NCBI GenBank assembly: GCA_015904055.1
Contig: JABMDE010000075.1
Location: forward strand, 33,442 to 52,349
Direction: 5' to 3'
Source of the DNA: Nitrospira sp.
GTDB taxonomy: Bacteria > Nitrospirota > Nitrospiria > Nitrospirales > Nitrospiraceae
DNA: 18,908 bases
Positions 1 to 7,122 of the stretch are shown piece by piece; position 1 is the first letter of the stretch; the number at the start of each line of letters is the position of its first letter. The notes under the pieces were generated by a model that made no database searches, had not been told where the DNA came from, and was given only the letters and a program-made list of their open reading frames with translations. A program made the position numbers and the translations under genes.

Positions 1-1225
1 ATTCGTCGTAGTGTCGTGCCTGTTGGAGCGACGTGGCCTGGTTGAACCACAGCCAATTATGCAAGTAGTAGGGTGTTGCTTTCCCCGCCAATGCAGTTCG
101 TTGCAGATCCGTCAACTTGCGCTGCATGAGGGTCGATGCGAAGTCCGGTTGTTCCTGGAGCGCCAGCGCCGATACCGTCGCATAAAGCGGAAGTCCTTCC
201 ATCATGGAGCGGGGAGTTCCATTGAACGCATAATGATCGACGAGCCGGCCATGGGCGCGCCATTCGCGCTGGAAGAAATCGAGCATCATTTTTCGCAGTG
301 GGCTCTCCGCACGGCTGAACCATTGTGCATCCAATGCGACACGCCAGAAGATGGGGAATGCGTCATAACTGAATTCCGATATGCGGCCGGTTGCGGGATG
401 TCGCAGTGAGAGCTGTTGTGTCTTGCGATTCCAATAGATCGTGTCAGGGGGGAGTGCGACTCGCTCCTGATCGTACAGCCAGTGCAGCGTCGCATACGTA
501 TCTTCGATGACACGTGCCCATGGATGTGCTCTATCGACGGCGGCGAAAACTTCATAAGCATAGGGTGCAAGGTAGGCAACATGGATGACCGGGTAATCCT
601 CGTGCAACGCCCAATTGCCTGCCGTCACATAGATGTGAGAATCGGTATGCAGGAGTTCCAGATCCCAGATCGAGGTGAGAATCGCTAACGCTTCCCGCTC
701 ATAGGCGAGCTGGTCGAATCGCCGTGCGGCCAGGATCAGCGCGAGTGCGATATCCGTGTCCGCATCGGTCGCGGCATTCATTGACACGACCTTGCCGTTC
801 CATTTCCAGGCGAATAACTTGTCGTTGCGCACTTGAAGATGCTCTTTCGTCCACGCCCACACCTGGTCGAACATGGCGCGATCCCCGGACCATACTGCGC
901 GGAGCATGGCATACCCCTGACCTTCGGATGTCGTCACACCCTGTTCATCCCAGCTCACCACCCGGCCATTCACAATGAAGGTTTGTTTGTATAAGCTCCA
1001 GAGGGCGGAGAGCTCATCCAGCTCCCGGATGTGCCGGTCGCTCGATCGTTCTGACTGTGGGGCGGCTGCGTACACAGGCGGAATTGTCGCGAGGCATTCA
1101 CACAGAAGAACGAGCAGGATCGTCACAGCACAGTGCAGAGCAGGTCTGGCATATGCCACGCTGAAAGCACGGCGGGCGGATTGGATAGAAAACAATGTAC
1201 GACTCGATGTCTGTGGCCGGAACAA
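1..1225 (-). CDS. Glycoside hydrolase family 8 (endo-1,4-beta-glucanase, BcsZ-like), C-terminus off the left edge
   Basis: The reverse strand is open from the left edge to beyond 1225 and encodes about 400 residues of a GH8 enzyme, a family that cleaves beta-1,4-glucan and in many bacteria trims cellulose during Bcs-dependent synthesis. Visible motifs are SEGQGYAMLRAVW (its Glu matches the GH8 catalytic acid), then FAWKWNGKV, then DADTDIALALILAARR with the conserved Asp residues, and later YVTAGNW and the C-terminal substrate-cleft region EFSYDAFPIFWR. A signal-peptide-like hydrophobic stretch (VTILLVLLCECLATIPPVYA) precedes the domain, so it should be periplasmic or secreted. The start is uncertain: no clear Shine-Dalgarno, and the TTG at 1225 was chosen because it is also present in the second copy (6986). 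GTG 1234 and TTG 1264 are alternatives. BcsZ is about 370 residues, so only a short tail should lie outside. It is divergent from ydbH copy 1. Confidence 0.85.
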   Translation of the reverse strand, partial: MFRPQTSSRTLFSIQSARRAFSVAYARPALHCAVTILLVLLCECLATIPPVYAAAPQSERSSDRHIRELDELSALWSLYKQTFIVNGRVVSWDEQGVTTSEGQGYAMLRAVWSGDRAMFDQVWAWTKEHLQVRNDKLFAWKWNGKVVSMNAATDADTDIALALILAARRFDQLAYEREALAILTSIWDLELLHTDSHIYVTAGNWALHEDYPVIHVAYLAPYAYEVFAAVDRAHPWARVIEDTYATLHWLYDQERVALPPDTIYWNRKTQQLSLRHPATGRISEFSYDAFPIFWRVALDAQWFSRAESPLRKMMLDFFQREWRAHGRLVDHYAFNGTPRSMMEGLPLYATVSALALQEQPDFASTLMQRKLTDLQRTALAGKATPYYLHNWLWFNQATSLQQARHYDE

Positions 1226-1264
1226 TGATGGCACACGATACCGGCCTAAGTGAAACCCTGTCAA

Positions 1265-1350
1265 CGCACAGGCATTGCAGTCGAGAGAGCTGCGTTGGTC
1301 TGCGCCAGTGCTCTTGACAGATTTACATAAATATTCGACAACCAATCAGA
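1265..1350. promoter_or_regulatory. Divergent intergenic region with conserved TTGACA block (copy 1)
   Basis: This gap separates the GH8 and ydbH genes. The part from about 1307 to 1349 is almost unchanged in the second block (7067-7109): TTGACA at 1314-1319, then an AT-rich ATAAATATTCGACAACCAATC. The left half is much less conserved. Conservation inside a diverged duplication points to a promoter or operator for ydbH and/or GH8. No good -10 hexamer sits 16-18 bp from TTGACA on either strand, so the exact promoter is unresolved. Confidence 0.4.
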
Positions 1351-4164
1351 GTGTACGTACGGTTGGCGAAGGCAATGCTGTCACGTCGATATCAGATCGG
1401 TCTGTTTTTTAGCGTGCTTGCCGTGGTGGGGATCTATTTGATCCTCCCATTGACGGCATCGTATTTTCTGGCGCAAGGGCTGCGTCAGGACGGGTACAAG
1501 CACGTCATGATTCAGCTGGGGTATCCACGCTGGGATGGCATGCACATTCCTGTCGTTGCCTTTCAGCAGAATATCGGGGGAGAACAAGTGCTCATCTCCC
1601 TCACAAACGCCGAGATTTCCTATCGGTTGCCGGAGCTGGTGCGTGGGCGAGTCACCCGGGTATGGCTTCCTGATGTCGCCGTGCAAGTGCTCAATTCAAC
1701 GGCGTCTGGTCTTGATGACGGGGAGGGGGTGACACGCAGTCAAGTTGACGACGACGAATCGCCCTGGAACTTACTGACGGCGGGTGATTTGTTACAGCGT
1801 TTGCCGATTCTTCCTTTTGATGAGTTACAGCTGGATCGGGTCACGATCTTTCGGGAACAAGCGACCGGCCCGCTTCGCAAGGTCACCATTGCAGGCAACC
1901 TGCAGTATCGGGATGGTGAACTGGGAGGGCATCTCACATTCCAAGGCCGTGATACCGCATTCTATGGTCTGACGGTGGCGGGACATTCAGCAAGCACCTG
2001 GTCGGCAACCTTGGTGTCTCAACGACTCCAAGCCGTGCCGATTGTGTCGTGGAACTCACAAGCACATCCAAATGGTTCTCAGGTAGAAATTAAAGGACAG
2101 CTTGAGGTAAATGTCCGCGAACTGGCGCCATTTATTGCGTTGCTTGTTCCCATAGGCCCGGAACTGGGAAAAGTAACAGGTGCGCTGGAGATGAACTGGA
2201 CCGGGACCGCGGCATCGGAGGCAACGCTCACATCCCTCTGGAGGGATTCACGCACCCACCTGGATGGAAATGTCCGTCTGAATGGCACCTTGCCTGCCCT
2301 GAAGGGTGTAGCGCGTGACATTACCGTGGCCTACAAGGGTACATTTACCGGCAATGCGATGCAGATCGGATGGACCTTGGCTCCCGGTGTCTTGGTGTCG
2401 GCGACGGTTACTGCCCAACCTCGCATTTTCCCCAATGCCATGCTGATGATGCTCCCGCGTGGGGCTCAGCCGTTGAGTATTCACAATAGGGAACCGGTCA
2501 AGGGGATGCTCTATTGGGCTGAGGCGCCGATACGCACGATCGTTGAAGGCCCCCTGAATGTAACCTATGGGAAGACCACAGGACCATTGGTTGGAGAGTT
2601 TCAAACGACCCGTGCCGAAGGCGCGGGGAGCGAGTTGGTATCGGCGGAAGGAACGTATCGTGTGACAGGAGTTGTTCCCAAAGGCATTACCGAGATGCTA
2701 TCTGCTCAAGAAGCGATGGCTGATCTCCGAGGAACCTTGTCCCTGACTCAGGCCTCAATAGGAGGAACGCTTGCTCCTGAATCGTTTGTGACAGCCAAAC
2801 AAATTCTTCACGGGACGGTAACTGTTCCGAAAGCAACGCTGCAGCTGTCCGACGTGCTTTCCGTACGCTGTGATCTCCCCGATATTCATTGCAGCGCAGG
2901 GCCGGCAACTGTAGCCATGCGTCTTTCAACGATGAACGTGATGGGTCAGGATATTCATATCAATCACGGCGCCATCGTGTTGCAACTTGCTGAAGCCACC
3001 GCGAAATCATGGAACGCGCAAGGCCGGATCTCAATGGGTGGAGTGTCGCTCAATCTTGCTCCATTGAAAATTCCGGTAACGGATTGGATCACCAGCTTCG
3101 CCGTCAATCAAACAGGGATCAGGGCGAACCTTCGTATTGACGCTCCCTTGCACGCGGGTCTGGTGACGGCCGAGATTGAGCAGCCGTTTATGGCGGGGCA
3201 GGGGACGGCCCATGGCATGATCGGCCCGATTGCCTTTGATGGCGAAGATCGCCGATTGAGCCGGCTGATTTCCGGATTGCCGATACCCGTAGAAATACTG
3301 GATGGCCGGGTCGCATCCACGATCGATGCCTCATGGTCAGGAGGAGTGGGGGAGTCGGCGCATGGATTTCAGCCGGCATCGGGAACGGTCAAAATCATCG
3401 CCGATAAACTATCCGGCCGGTATGACGAGTATGTCGTCAAAGATGTCACGACGACGATGACCATACGTGCGGATGGGGTCGGTTCATTGGCCACTGTCGA
3501 GCCAGCGTTGGTGACTGTCGGGTCGGTACAGATTGGCATTGAAATGACCAACCTGTCCACACAGCTCCAAGGAGTGTGGAAATTTCATGACGGGCTACAG
3601 GTCATCGAGGCGAAAGATTTCAGATGTGAGATGTTTGGAGGCTTGGTCACCAGTCCGGGCATCCTGGTGGACGTTACCAAGCCGCCCTATCACGCCACAG
3701 TCATACTGCAAGATTTAGATCTGGCCAAGGTTCTGAGTGTGGAGCACAATCAGGGGATACAAGGAACCGGGACGCTGAATGGAACGTTGCCGGTTGCAAT
3801 CACGTCCGGAGGACTGACGGTCAAAGATGGGATGGTGACGGCGTTGCCTCCGGGAGGAGTCATTCGCTATGGGTCGGCGCCAGAATCGTCAAAGCTCATT
3901 TCAGAGACCAATACTCAGTTATATCTGGTGACACAGGCGTTAAATAACTTTCATTATACATTGCTCCGAGTTGGTGTAGACTATGCGGAGACCGGGACGC
4001 TTCTGCTGACGGCTCGACTGGAGGGAAGAAATCCGGATCTCAAGAAGATTCCTCCGGTGAATTTCAATCTGACCGTGCAAGAACATATCCCGGCCCTCTT
4101 GAAAAGCCTGCGCCTTGTCGATGATATTCAAGATGCGGTCGAGAGGAAACATAAACGGCAATGA
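1351..4164 (+). CDS. ydbH: YdbH-family AsmA-like intermembrane phospholipid transport protein, copy 1
   Basis: A 937-residue protein with one N-terminal membrane helix (about residues 15-40, RRYQIGLFFSVLAVVGIYLI) followed by a long periplasmic beta-rich region and the family's typical tail NFNLTVQEHIPALLKSL. In E. coli, YdbH (879 residues) is an AsmA/TamB/YhdP-family protein thought to span the periplasm as a lipid-conducting groove and to dock on the outer-membrane lipoprotein YnbE. Here ynbE and ydbL follow directly, which fixes the assignment; the Pfam name 'dicarboxylate transport' for this family is historical. The GTG at 1351 gives the longest form. TTG 1363 or ATG 1375 are likelier, because the alignment with copy 2 begins there. 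The stop overlaps the ynbE start by 4 bp (ATGA). A paralogue at 7123-10023 is about nine-tenths identical by eye over the first 230 residues. No frameshift or internal stop is seen. Confidence 0.9.
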   Translation: MYVRLAKAMLSRRYQIGLFFSVLAVVGIYLILPLTASYFLAQGLRQDGYKHVMIQLGYPRWDGMHIPVVAFQQNIGGEQVLISLTNAEISYRLPELVRGRVTRVWLPDVAVQVLNSTASGLDDGEGVTRSQVDDDESPWNLLTAGDLLQRLPILPFDELQLDRVTIFREQATGPLRKVTIAGNLQYRDGELGGHLTFQGRDTAFYGLTVAGHSASTWSATLVSQRLQAVPIVSWNSQAHPNGSQVEIKGQLEVNVRELAPFIALLVPIGPELGKVTGALEMNWTGTAASEATLTSLWRDSRTHLDGNVRLNGTLPALKGVARDITVAYKGTFTGNAMQIGWTLAPGVLVSATVTAQPRIFPNAMLMMLPRGAQPLSIHNREPVKGMLYWAEAPIRTIVEGPLNVTYGKTTGPLVGEFQTTRAEGAGSELVSAEGTYRVTGVVPKGITEMLSAQEAMADLRGTLSLTQASIGGTLAPESFVTAKQILHGTVTVPKATLQLSDVLSVRCDLPDIHCSAGPATVAMRLSTMNVMGQDIHINHGAIVLQLAEATAKSWNAQGRISMGGVSLNLAPLKIPVTDWITSFAVNQTGIRANLRIDAPLHAGLVTAEIEQPFMAGQGTAHGMIGPIAFDGEDRRLSRLISGLPIPVEILDGRVASTIDASWSGGVGESAHGFQPASGTVKIIADKLSGRYDEYVVKDVTTTMTIRADGVGSLATVEPALVTVGSVQIGIEMTNLSTQLQGVWKFHDGLQVIEAKDFRCEMFGGLVTSPGILVDVTKPPYHATVILQDLDLAKVLSVEHNQGIQGTGTLNGTLPVAITSGGLTVKDGMVTALPPGGVIRYGSAPESSKLISETNTQLYLVTQALNNFHYTLLRVGVDYAETGTLLLTARLEGRNPDLKKIPPVNFNLTVQEHIPALLKSLRLVDDIQDAVERKHKRQ

Positions 4165-4391
4165 CAGCGATAAGGTTTGCAATGCAACGACCGAATAGCC
4201 TGACGATAGTAATCGGGGTAGTGATCGGAGGGGTATTGGTTGCAATCGGAGCCTGTACGCCTCGTATTGAAGTAGCGTCGCCGGATAAGCCGATCACGAT
4301 TAACTTGAACGTCAAAATTGACCATGAAATACGTGTCAAGGTGGACAAGGATTTGGACAAGGTGCTGTCCGATGACAGCGGCCTCTTTTAG
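4161..4391 (+). CDS. ynbE: YnbE-like outer-membrane lipoprotein, copy 1
   Basis: A 76-residue protein with a hydrophobic N-terminus ending in the lipobox-like IGAC, then TPRIEVASPDKPITINLNVK and IDHEIRVKVDKDLDKVLSDD. The TPRIEV...PITIN.NVKI.HEI..KVDK pattern is the signature of YnbE, the outer-membrane partner of YdbH in E. coli (61 residues there). The N-terminus is about 15 residues longer than in E. coli. An internal ATG at 4182 could be an alternative start, but the ATG at 4161 overlaps the ydbH stop by 4 bp, so translational coupling is likely. ydbL follows after 14 bp. Confidence 0.9.
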   Translation: MTAIRFAMQRPNSLTIVIGVVIGGVLVAIGACTPRIEVASPDKPITINLNVKIDHEIRVKVDKDLDKVLSDDSGLF

Positions 4392-4405
4392 CGGGAGATA
4401 CGGCC

Positions 4406-4702
4406 ATGGTGGTATCGATACAAAGATTCCTACTGAGTGTGGCGCTGGGATGCCTGGTCTATACGCAGCCCGTCTTTGCTCTTTCGCTCGAAGACGCAAA
4501 AAAACACGGTCTGGTTGGAGAAAAAAGTACCGGTTACCTGGGTCTCGTTGACCCGGCAAATCAGGACGCACGGGCGCTTGTTGACGAGGTTAATAAGAAA
4601 CGCCGCCAGGCCTATCAAGACATTGCCCGCCGGGATGGAGTAAACGTGAGTACCGTCGAGTCACTGGCAGGGGAAAAAGCGATCGATAAGACCAAGCCGT
4701 AG
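4406..4702 (+). CDS. ydbL: YdbL-like DUF1318 periplasmic protein, copy 1 (C-terminally shortened)
   Basis: A 98-residue protein with a signal peptide (cleavage likely after PVFA) and the DUF1318 pattern: SLEDAKKHGLVGEKSTGYLG, then VNKKRRQAYQDIARRDGVNVS and a final LAGEK. In E. coli YdbL is a periplasmic partner that modulates the YdbH-YnbE complex. A GGGAG lies upstream of ATG 4406. Compared with copy 2, which ends ...KTRPGNVVEGPGGWMKK, this copy stops right after KTKP and lacks the conserved C-terminal G.V.G..G.W tail also present in E. coli YdbL. The truncation coincides with the seam of the block-A duplication, where the next sequence belongs to an unrelated minus-strand ORF. Confidence 0.85.
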   Translation: MVVSIQRFLLSVALGCLVYTQPVFALSLEDAKKHGLVGEKSTGYLGLVDPANQDARALVDEVNKKRRQAYQDIARRDGVNVSTVESLAGEKAIDKTKP

Positions 4703-5023
4703 GACCGATGTGTGGATCGAGGAATGGACGGGAGTATCGGCACTGCGTGGCGGTTTGGTTCTGTGAACAAGCGGGACCAGCGTATCGGGAAGAACCTGAA
4801 CGGGCATCGTGTATTCAAGATGGAGCGAGCTAATGGCATGGTGAGAAGAAAACTGTGAGCTCGGACCTATTTCAAGAAAGGCATCGCAGGTCTCGCGCAC
4901 AGGCTCCTCTGTTCCTGAGGAGCAGTCCATGTGGGGTGCAGGTGGTAATGGTAGGATGCAGGCGTAGGCGTTGAACGTCAGGATCAGTAACAAGAGCACA
5001 AGGAAGATGGCCATTCGGCGCAT
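4661..5023 (-). CDS. Small exported hypothetical protein, 3' end probably altered by the duplication seam
   Basis: A 120-residue ORF starting 34 bp downstream of the epimerase stop on the same strand, so probably co-transcribed with it. It begins with a hydrophobic leader (AIFLVLLLLILTFNAYACIL) that resembles a signal peptide or lipoprotein signal with Cys at the end. The mature part has CSSGTEEPVRETCDAFLEIG, with two further Cys residues, then a Ser/His/Pro-rich region. I do not recognise the family. Its last ~14 codons (4661-4702) are antisense to the end of ydbL copy 1, so the natural C-terminus has probably been replaced at the seam near 4700. Supporting its reality are the leader, its position behind the epimerase, and non-random composition. 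Confidence 0.5.
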   Translation of the reverse strand: MRRMAIFLVLLLLILTFNAYACILPLPPAPHMDCSSGTEEPVRETCDAFLEIGPSSQFSSHHAISSLHLEYTMPVQVLPDTLVPLVHRTKPPRSADTPVHSSIHTSVLRLGLIDRFFPCQ

Positions 5024-5057
5024 GTGAAATGATAGTCCCGTTTATTGATCCAGTCAA

Positions 5058-6188
5058 TCAAGAGCCGTTCTCCGAGATGGCCTCGGTCTTGCGAGCGTAT
5101 TCCGGAACGGTCACAGACATTCCTAACCCTGCTTCGGTCCAAGGCTGCAGGGTAGGGCCGTCGTATCGATAGCCTCCTTGAATGGGATCTATCGAAAGTA
5201 GCAGTGGGGTATCCAGATCCAGCACATCGAAGCCCGTCATGCCTAAGACCAGGCTGAACGAACAGCCCATCGCAATGCGGGACTCCAGCATGCCACCGAT
5301 CATGAGCTTGAGCCCTGACTGTAGAGTGAATGCTGCGATGTCTGCCGCTTCGAGCACACCGGTTTTCATAATCTTGATGTTGATGTAGTCTGCCGCGCCT
5401 TGCTCGACAACCTTGCGCGCGTCCGCAAGGGAACGCACGGACTCATCGGCGGCGACGGGGATGCCGGTCTCTTGTCGAATCGCAGCCATGCTGTCGAGGT
5501 CATCCCGCACGACCGGTTGTTCCAGGAGGACCATCACCCCGCCGAATTGGTGGACCCCTTTGGCAAAAGCCAGACACTCTTGGCGTGAGAATCCCTGATT
5601 GCCGTCGCCAATGAATGAAATGCCGGGCAACGCATGGTGCAACGCTTCCAATCGACGTATGTCCTCATCCACATCGTTGCCGACTTTCATCTTGAACAGG
5701 CGAAAGCCCCGCTCATACCAGCCGCGCGCGAGCGATAACGTCTTCTCCTGTGTAGCAATGGGAATCGTAATGTCGGTGTCGCGCGGTCGCACGTCGGCGT
5801 CGCCCCAGAGTTGCCACATGGGAATCTTCGCGCTCCGGGAAGAGGCGTCCAACAGCGCGGTCTCTAGGGCACAGCGGGCTGCTGGTTGCATTGGAGTTGT
5901 GTGAGCCATGCGGGAGGCGAGTTCTCGGTAGCCGTGAACCGATTGGCCGATGAGTAGCGGGGCTAGATTGGATAGCGCTTTCAGACAGGTCTTCCGATCT
6001 TCACCTCCGACTTCTGGAAACGGCGCCGCTTCCCCATAGCCGCATGTGCCATCGTGCAGTGTGATGCGGGCAAAGACATTCTCCGCGACGACCCGCGCTC
6101 CGGTCGCGACGACAAACGGGTCCGTGATAGGAATATCGACGGGCCAGAATTCAATTCTCTTGATGGAAATGGAAAGTGCAGGCATCAC
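5058..6188 (-). CDS. Dipeptide epimerase (L-Ala-D/L-Glu epimerase type), enolase superfamily
   Basis: A 376-residue enolase-superfamily protein of the muconate-lactonising subgroup. Visible catalytic and metal residues are the KMK motif at 166-168, Asp195 in GDGNQGF, Glu223 in LLEQPV, Asp248 in AADES, and Lys272 in NIKIMKTG, followed by IGGMLES at 297-303. This layout is that of L-Ala-D/L-Glu epimerases (E. coli YcjG), which epimerise dipeptides from murein turnover in the cytosol. Exact substrate specificity cannot be read from sequence. GTG 6188 is directly followed by ATG 6185, and either may be the start; no strong Shine-Dalgarno is visible. Its upstream side is the GH8/barrel remnant, so its original promoter may have been disturbed. 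The downstream small exported ORF follows after 34 bp. Confidence 0.88.
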   Translation of the reverse strand: MMPALSISIKRIEFWPVDIPITDPFVVATGARVVAENVFARITLHDGTCGYGEAAPFPEVGGEDRKTCLKALSNLAPLLIGQSVHGYRELASRMAHTTPMQPAARCALETALLDASSRSAKIPMWQLWGDADVRPRDTDITIPIATQEKTLSLARGWYERGFRLFKMKVGNDVDEDIRRLEALHHALPGISFIGDGNQGFSRQECLAFAKGVHQFGGVMVLLEQPVVRDDLDSMAAIRQETGIPVAADESVRSLADARKVVEQGAADYINIKIMKTGVLEAADIAAFTLQSGLKLMIGGMLESRIAMGCSFSLVLGMTGFDVLDLDTPLLLSIDPIQGGYRYDGPTLQPWTEAGLGMSVTVPEYARKTEAISENGS

Positions 6189-6257
6189 GTGATAGCAGTA
6201 ACTGTTTTCGGCTTGGCTCCAGCCTGCGCTGCGGTGAGAACAATTGAGATGCTAATT

Positions 6258-6555
6258 TTAGTCGGTTGAGGCCGGACTGTAAACGGAGATTTCCTTGAGC
6301 CGCATTGCCCTGGATACGTGTATACACGCTGGAGATTTGCGTGTAGTCCACCATGATTTTCAGGAGCCAGGGTTTCGAGAGGCGCATGGTATAGGCTACG
6401 TGGGCATCGCCTCCAATTCGGATCTGGGCCGCTCTCGCCGACTCATCGACATATTGAACTGCCGGACCGGCTGCAATCGTGAAGTCCTGCTTCGTGGGTT
6501 GTCCCAGGGATAATCCGGTCAGGCTCACGTCCCGGCTCAGGTCATCGAGTGAGTA
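6258..6555 (-). pseudogene. Remnant of an outer-membrane beta-barrel C-terminus fused to broken GH8
   Basis: Immediately after the GH8-like residues FAWKWN (seam 6555/6556) the same open frame continues with unrelated sequence: YSLDDLSRDVSLTGLSL, then IAAGPAVQYVDESARAAQIR, IGGDAHVAYTMRL and LLKIMVDYTQISSVYTRIQG. The alternating polar/hydrophobic strands and the NLRLQSGLNRLKL ending resemble the last strands of an outer-membrane barrel. In many bcs operons the GH8 gene (bcsZ) is followed by bcsC, whose C-terminus is such a barrel, so this may be the tail of that gene. That identification is an inference from order only. The frame runs on without a natural end to 6151, into the epimerase gene. 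Confidence 0.45.
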
Positions 6556-7040
6556 GTTCCATTTCCAGGCGAATAGTTTGTCGTCGCGCACTTGAAGATG
6601 TTCTTTCGTCCAGGTCTACACACGGTCGAACATGCCGCATCTCCGGACCAAACCGCGCGGAGCATGGCATACCCCTGACCTTCAAGCGTCGTCACGCCCT
6701 GTTCATCCCAGCTCACTACCCGGCCATTCACGATGAAGGTTTGTTTGTATAAGCTTCGGAGGACGGAGAACGCATCCATCTCCCGGATGTACCGGTCTCT
6801 CGACCGTTCCGACTGCATCGCTGCTGGGTACACAGGCGGAATTTCCGAGAGGAATTCATAAAGAAGAACGAGCGTGATTGCCACGGCGCGCTGCAGCCCA
6901 GGTCTGACGGCGCGTGCGATGCTGGAAACACGGCGGGCCGATTGGATAAGGAACAATGTGTGACTCGAAGCCTGTGGCCGGAACAATGATGGCCCACGAT
7001 ACCGGCCTGAGTGGAAGCCGTTAACGCCTGCGCAGCGCAA
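6556..7040 (-). pseudogene. Truncated, frameshifted second copy of the GH8 gene
   Basis: The sequence parallels the left-edge GH8 gene from its N-terminus through SLYKQTFIVNGRVVSWDEQG and LEGQGYAMLRAVWSGD. A one-base loss near 6632-6640 then shifts the frame, and in the restored frame a TAG follows FDRV (copy 1 has FDQVWAW). After KEHLQVRDDKLFAWKWN the homology stops at 6556. All residues of the glycanase core beyond this point are missing, so no active GH8 can be made. TTG 7040 opens the frame; TTG 6986 matches the start chosen for copy 1. It is divergent from ydbH copy 2, the same arrangement as in copy 1. Confidence 0.85.
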
Positions 7041-7122
7041 CTATGGTGGCCAGGCCGGCGAGCACCAGTGCTCTTGACAGACTTGTATAAATATTCGACA
7101 ACCAATCGGAGCAGTATTACGT
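7041..7122. promoter_or_regulatory. Divergent intergenic region with conserved TTGACA block (copy 2)
   Basis: The stretch 7067-7109 matches 1307-1349 almost base for base, with TTGACA at 7074-7079 followed by TATAAATATTCGACAACCAATC. A GGAG at 7108-7111 lies 11 bp before TTG 7123 of ydbH copy 2. Retention of this block although the adjoining GH8 gene is dead suggests that it serves ydbH. The -10 element is not clear. Confidence 0.4.

Noticed and set aside
11..409. 132-codon plus-strand ORF at the left edge
   Set aside because: It lies antisense to the GH8 reading frame, which shows clear family motifs.
4703..7040. Insertion sequence or transposon carrying the epimerase
   Set aside because: No transposase, terminal inverted repeats or target-site duplication were found; the duplication-plus-deletion model explains the borders.
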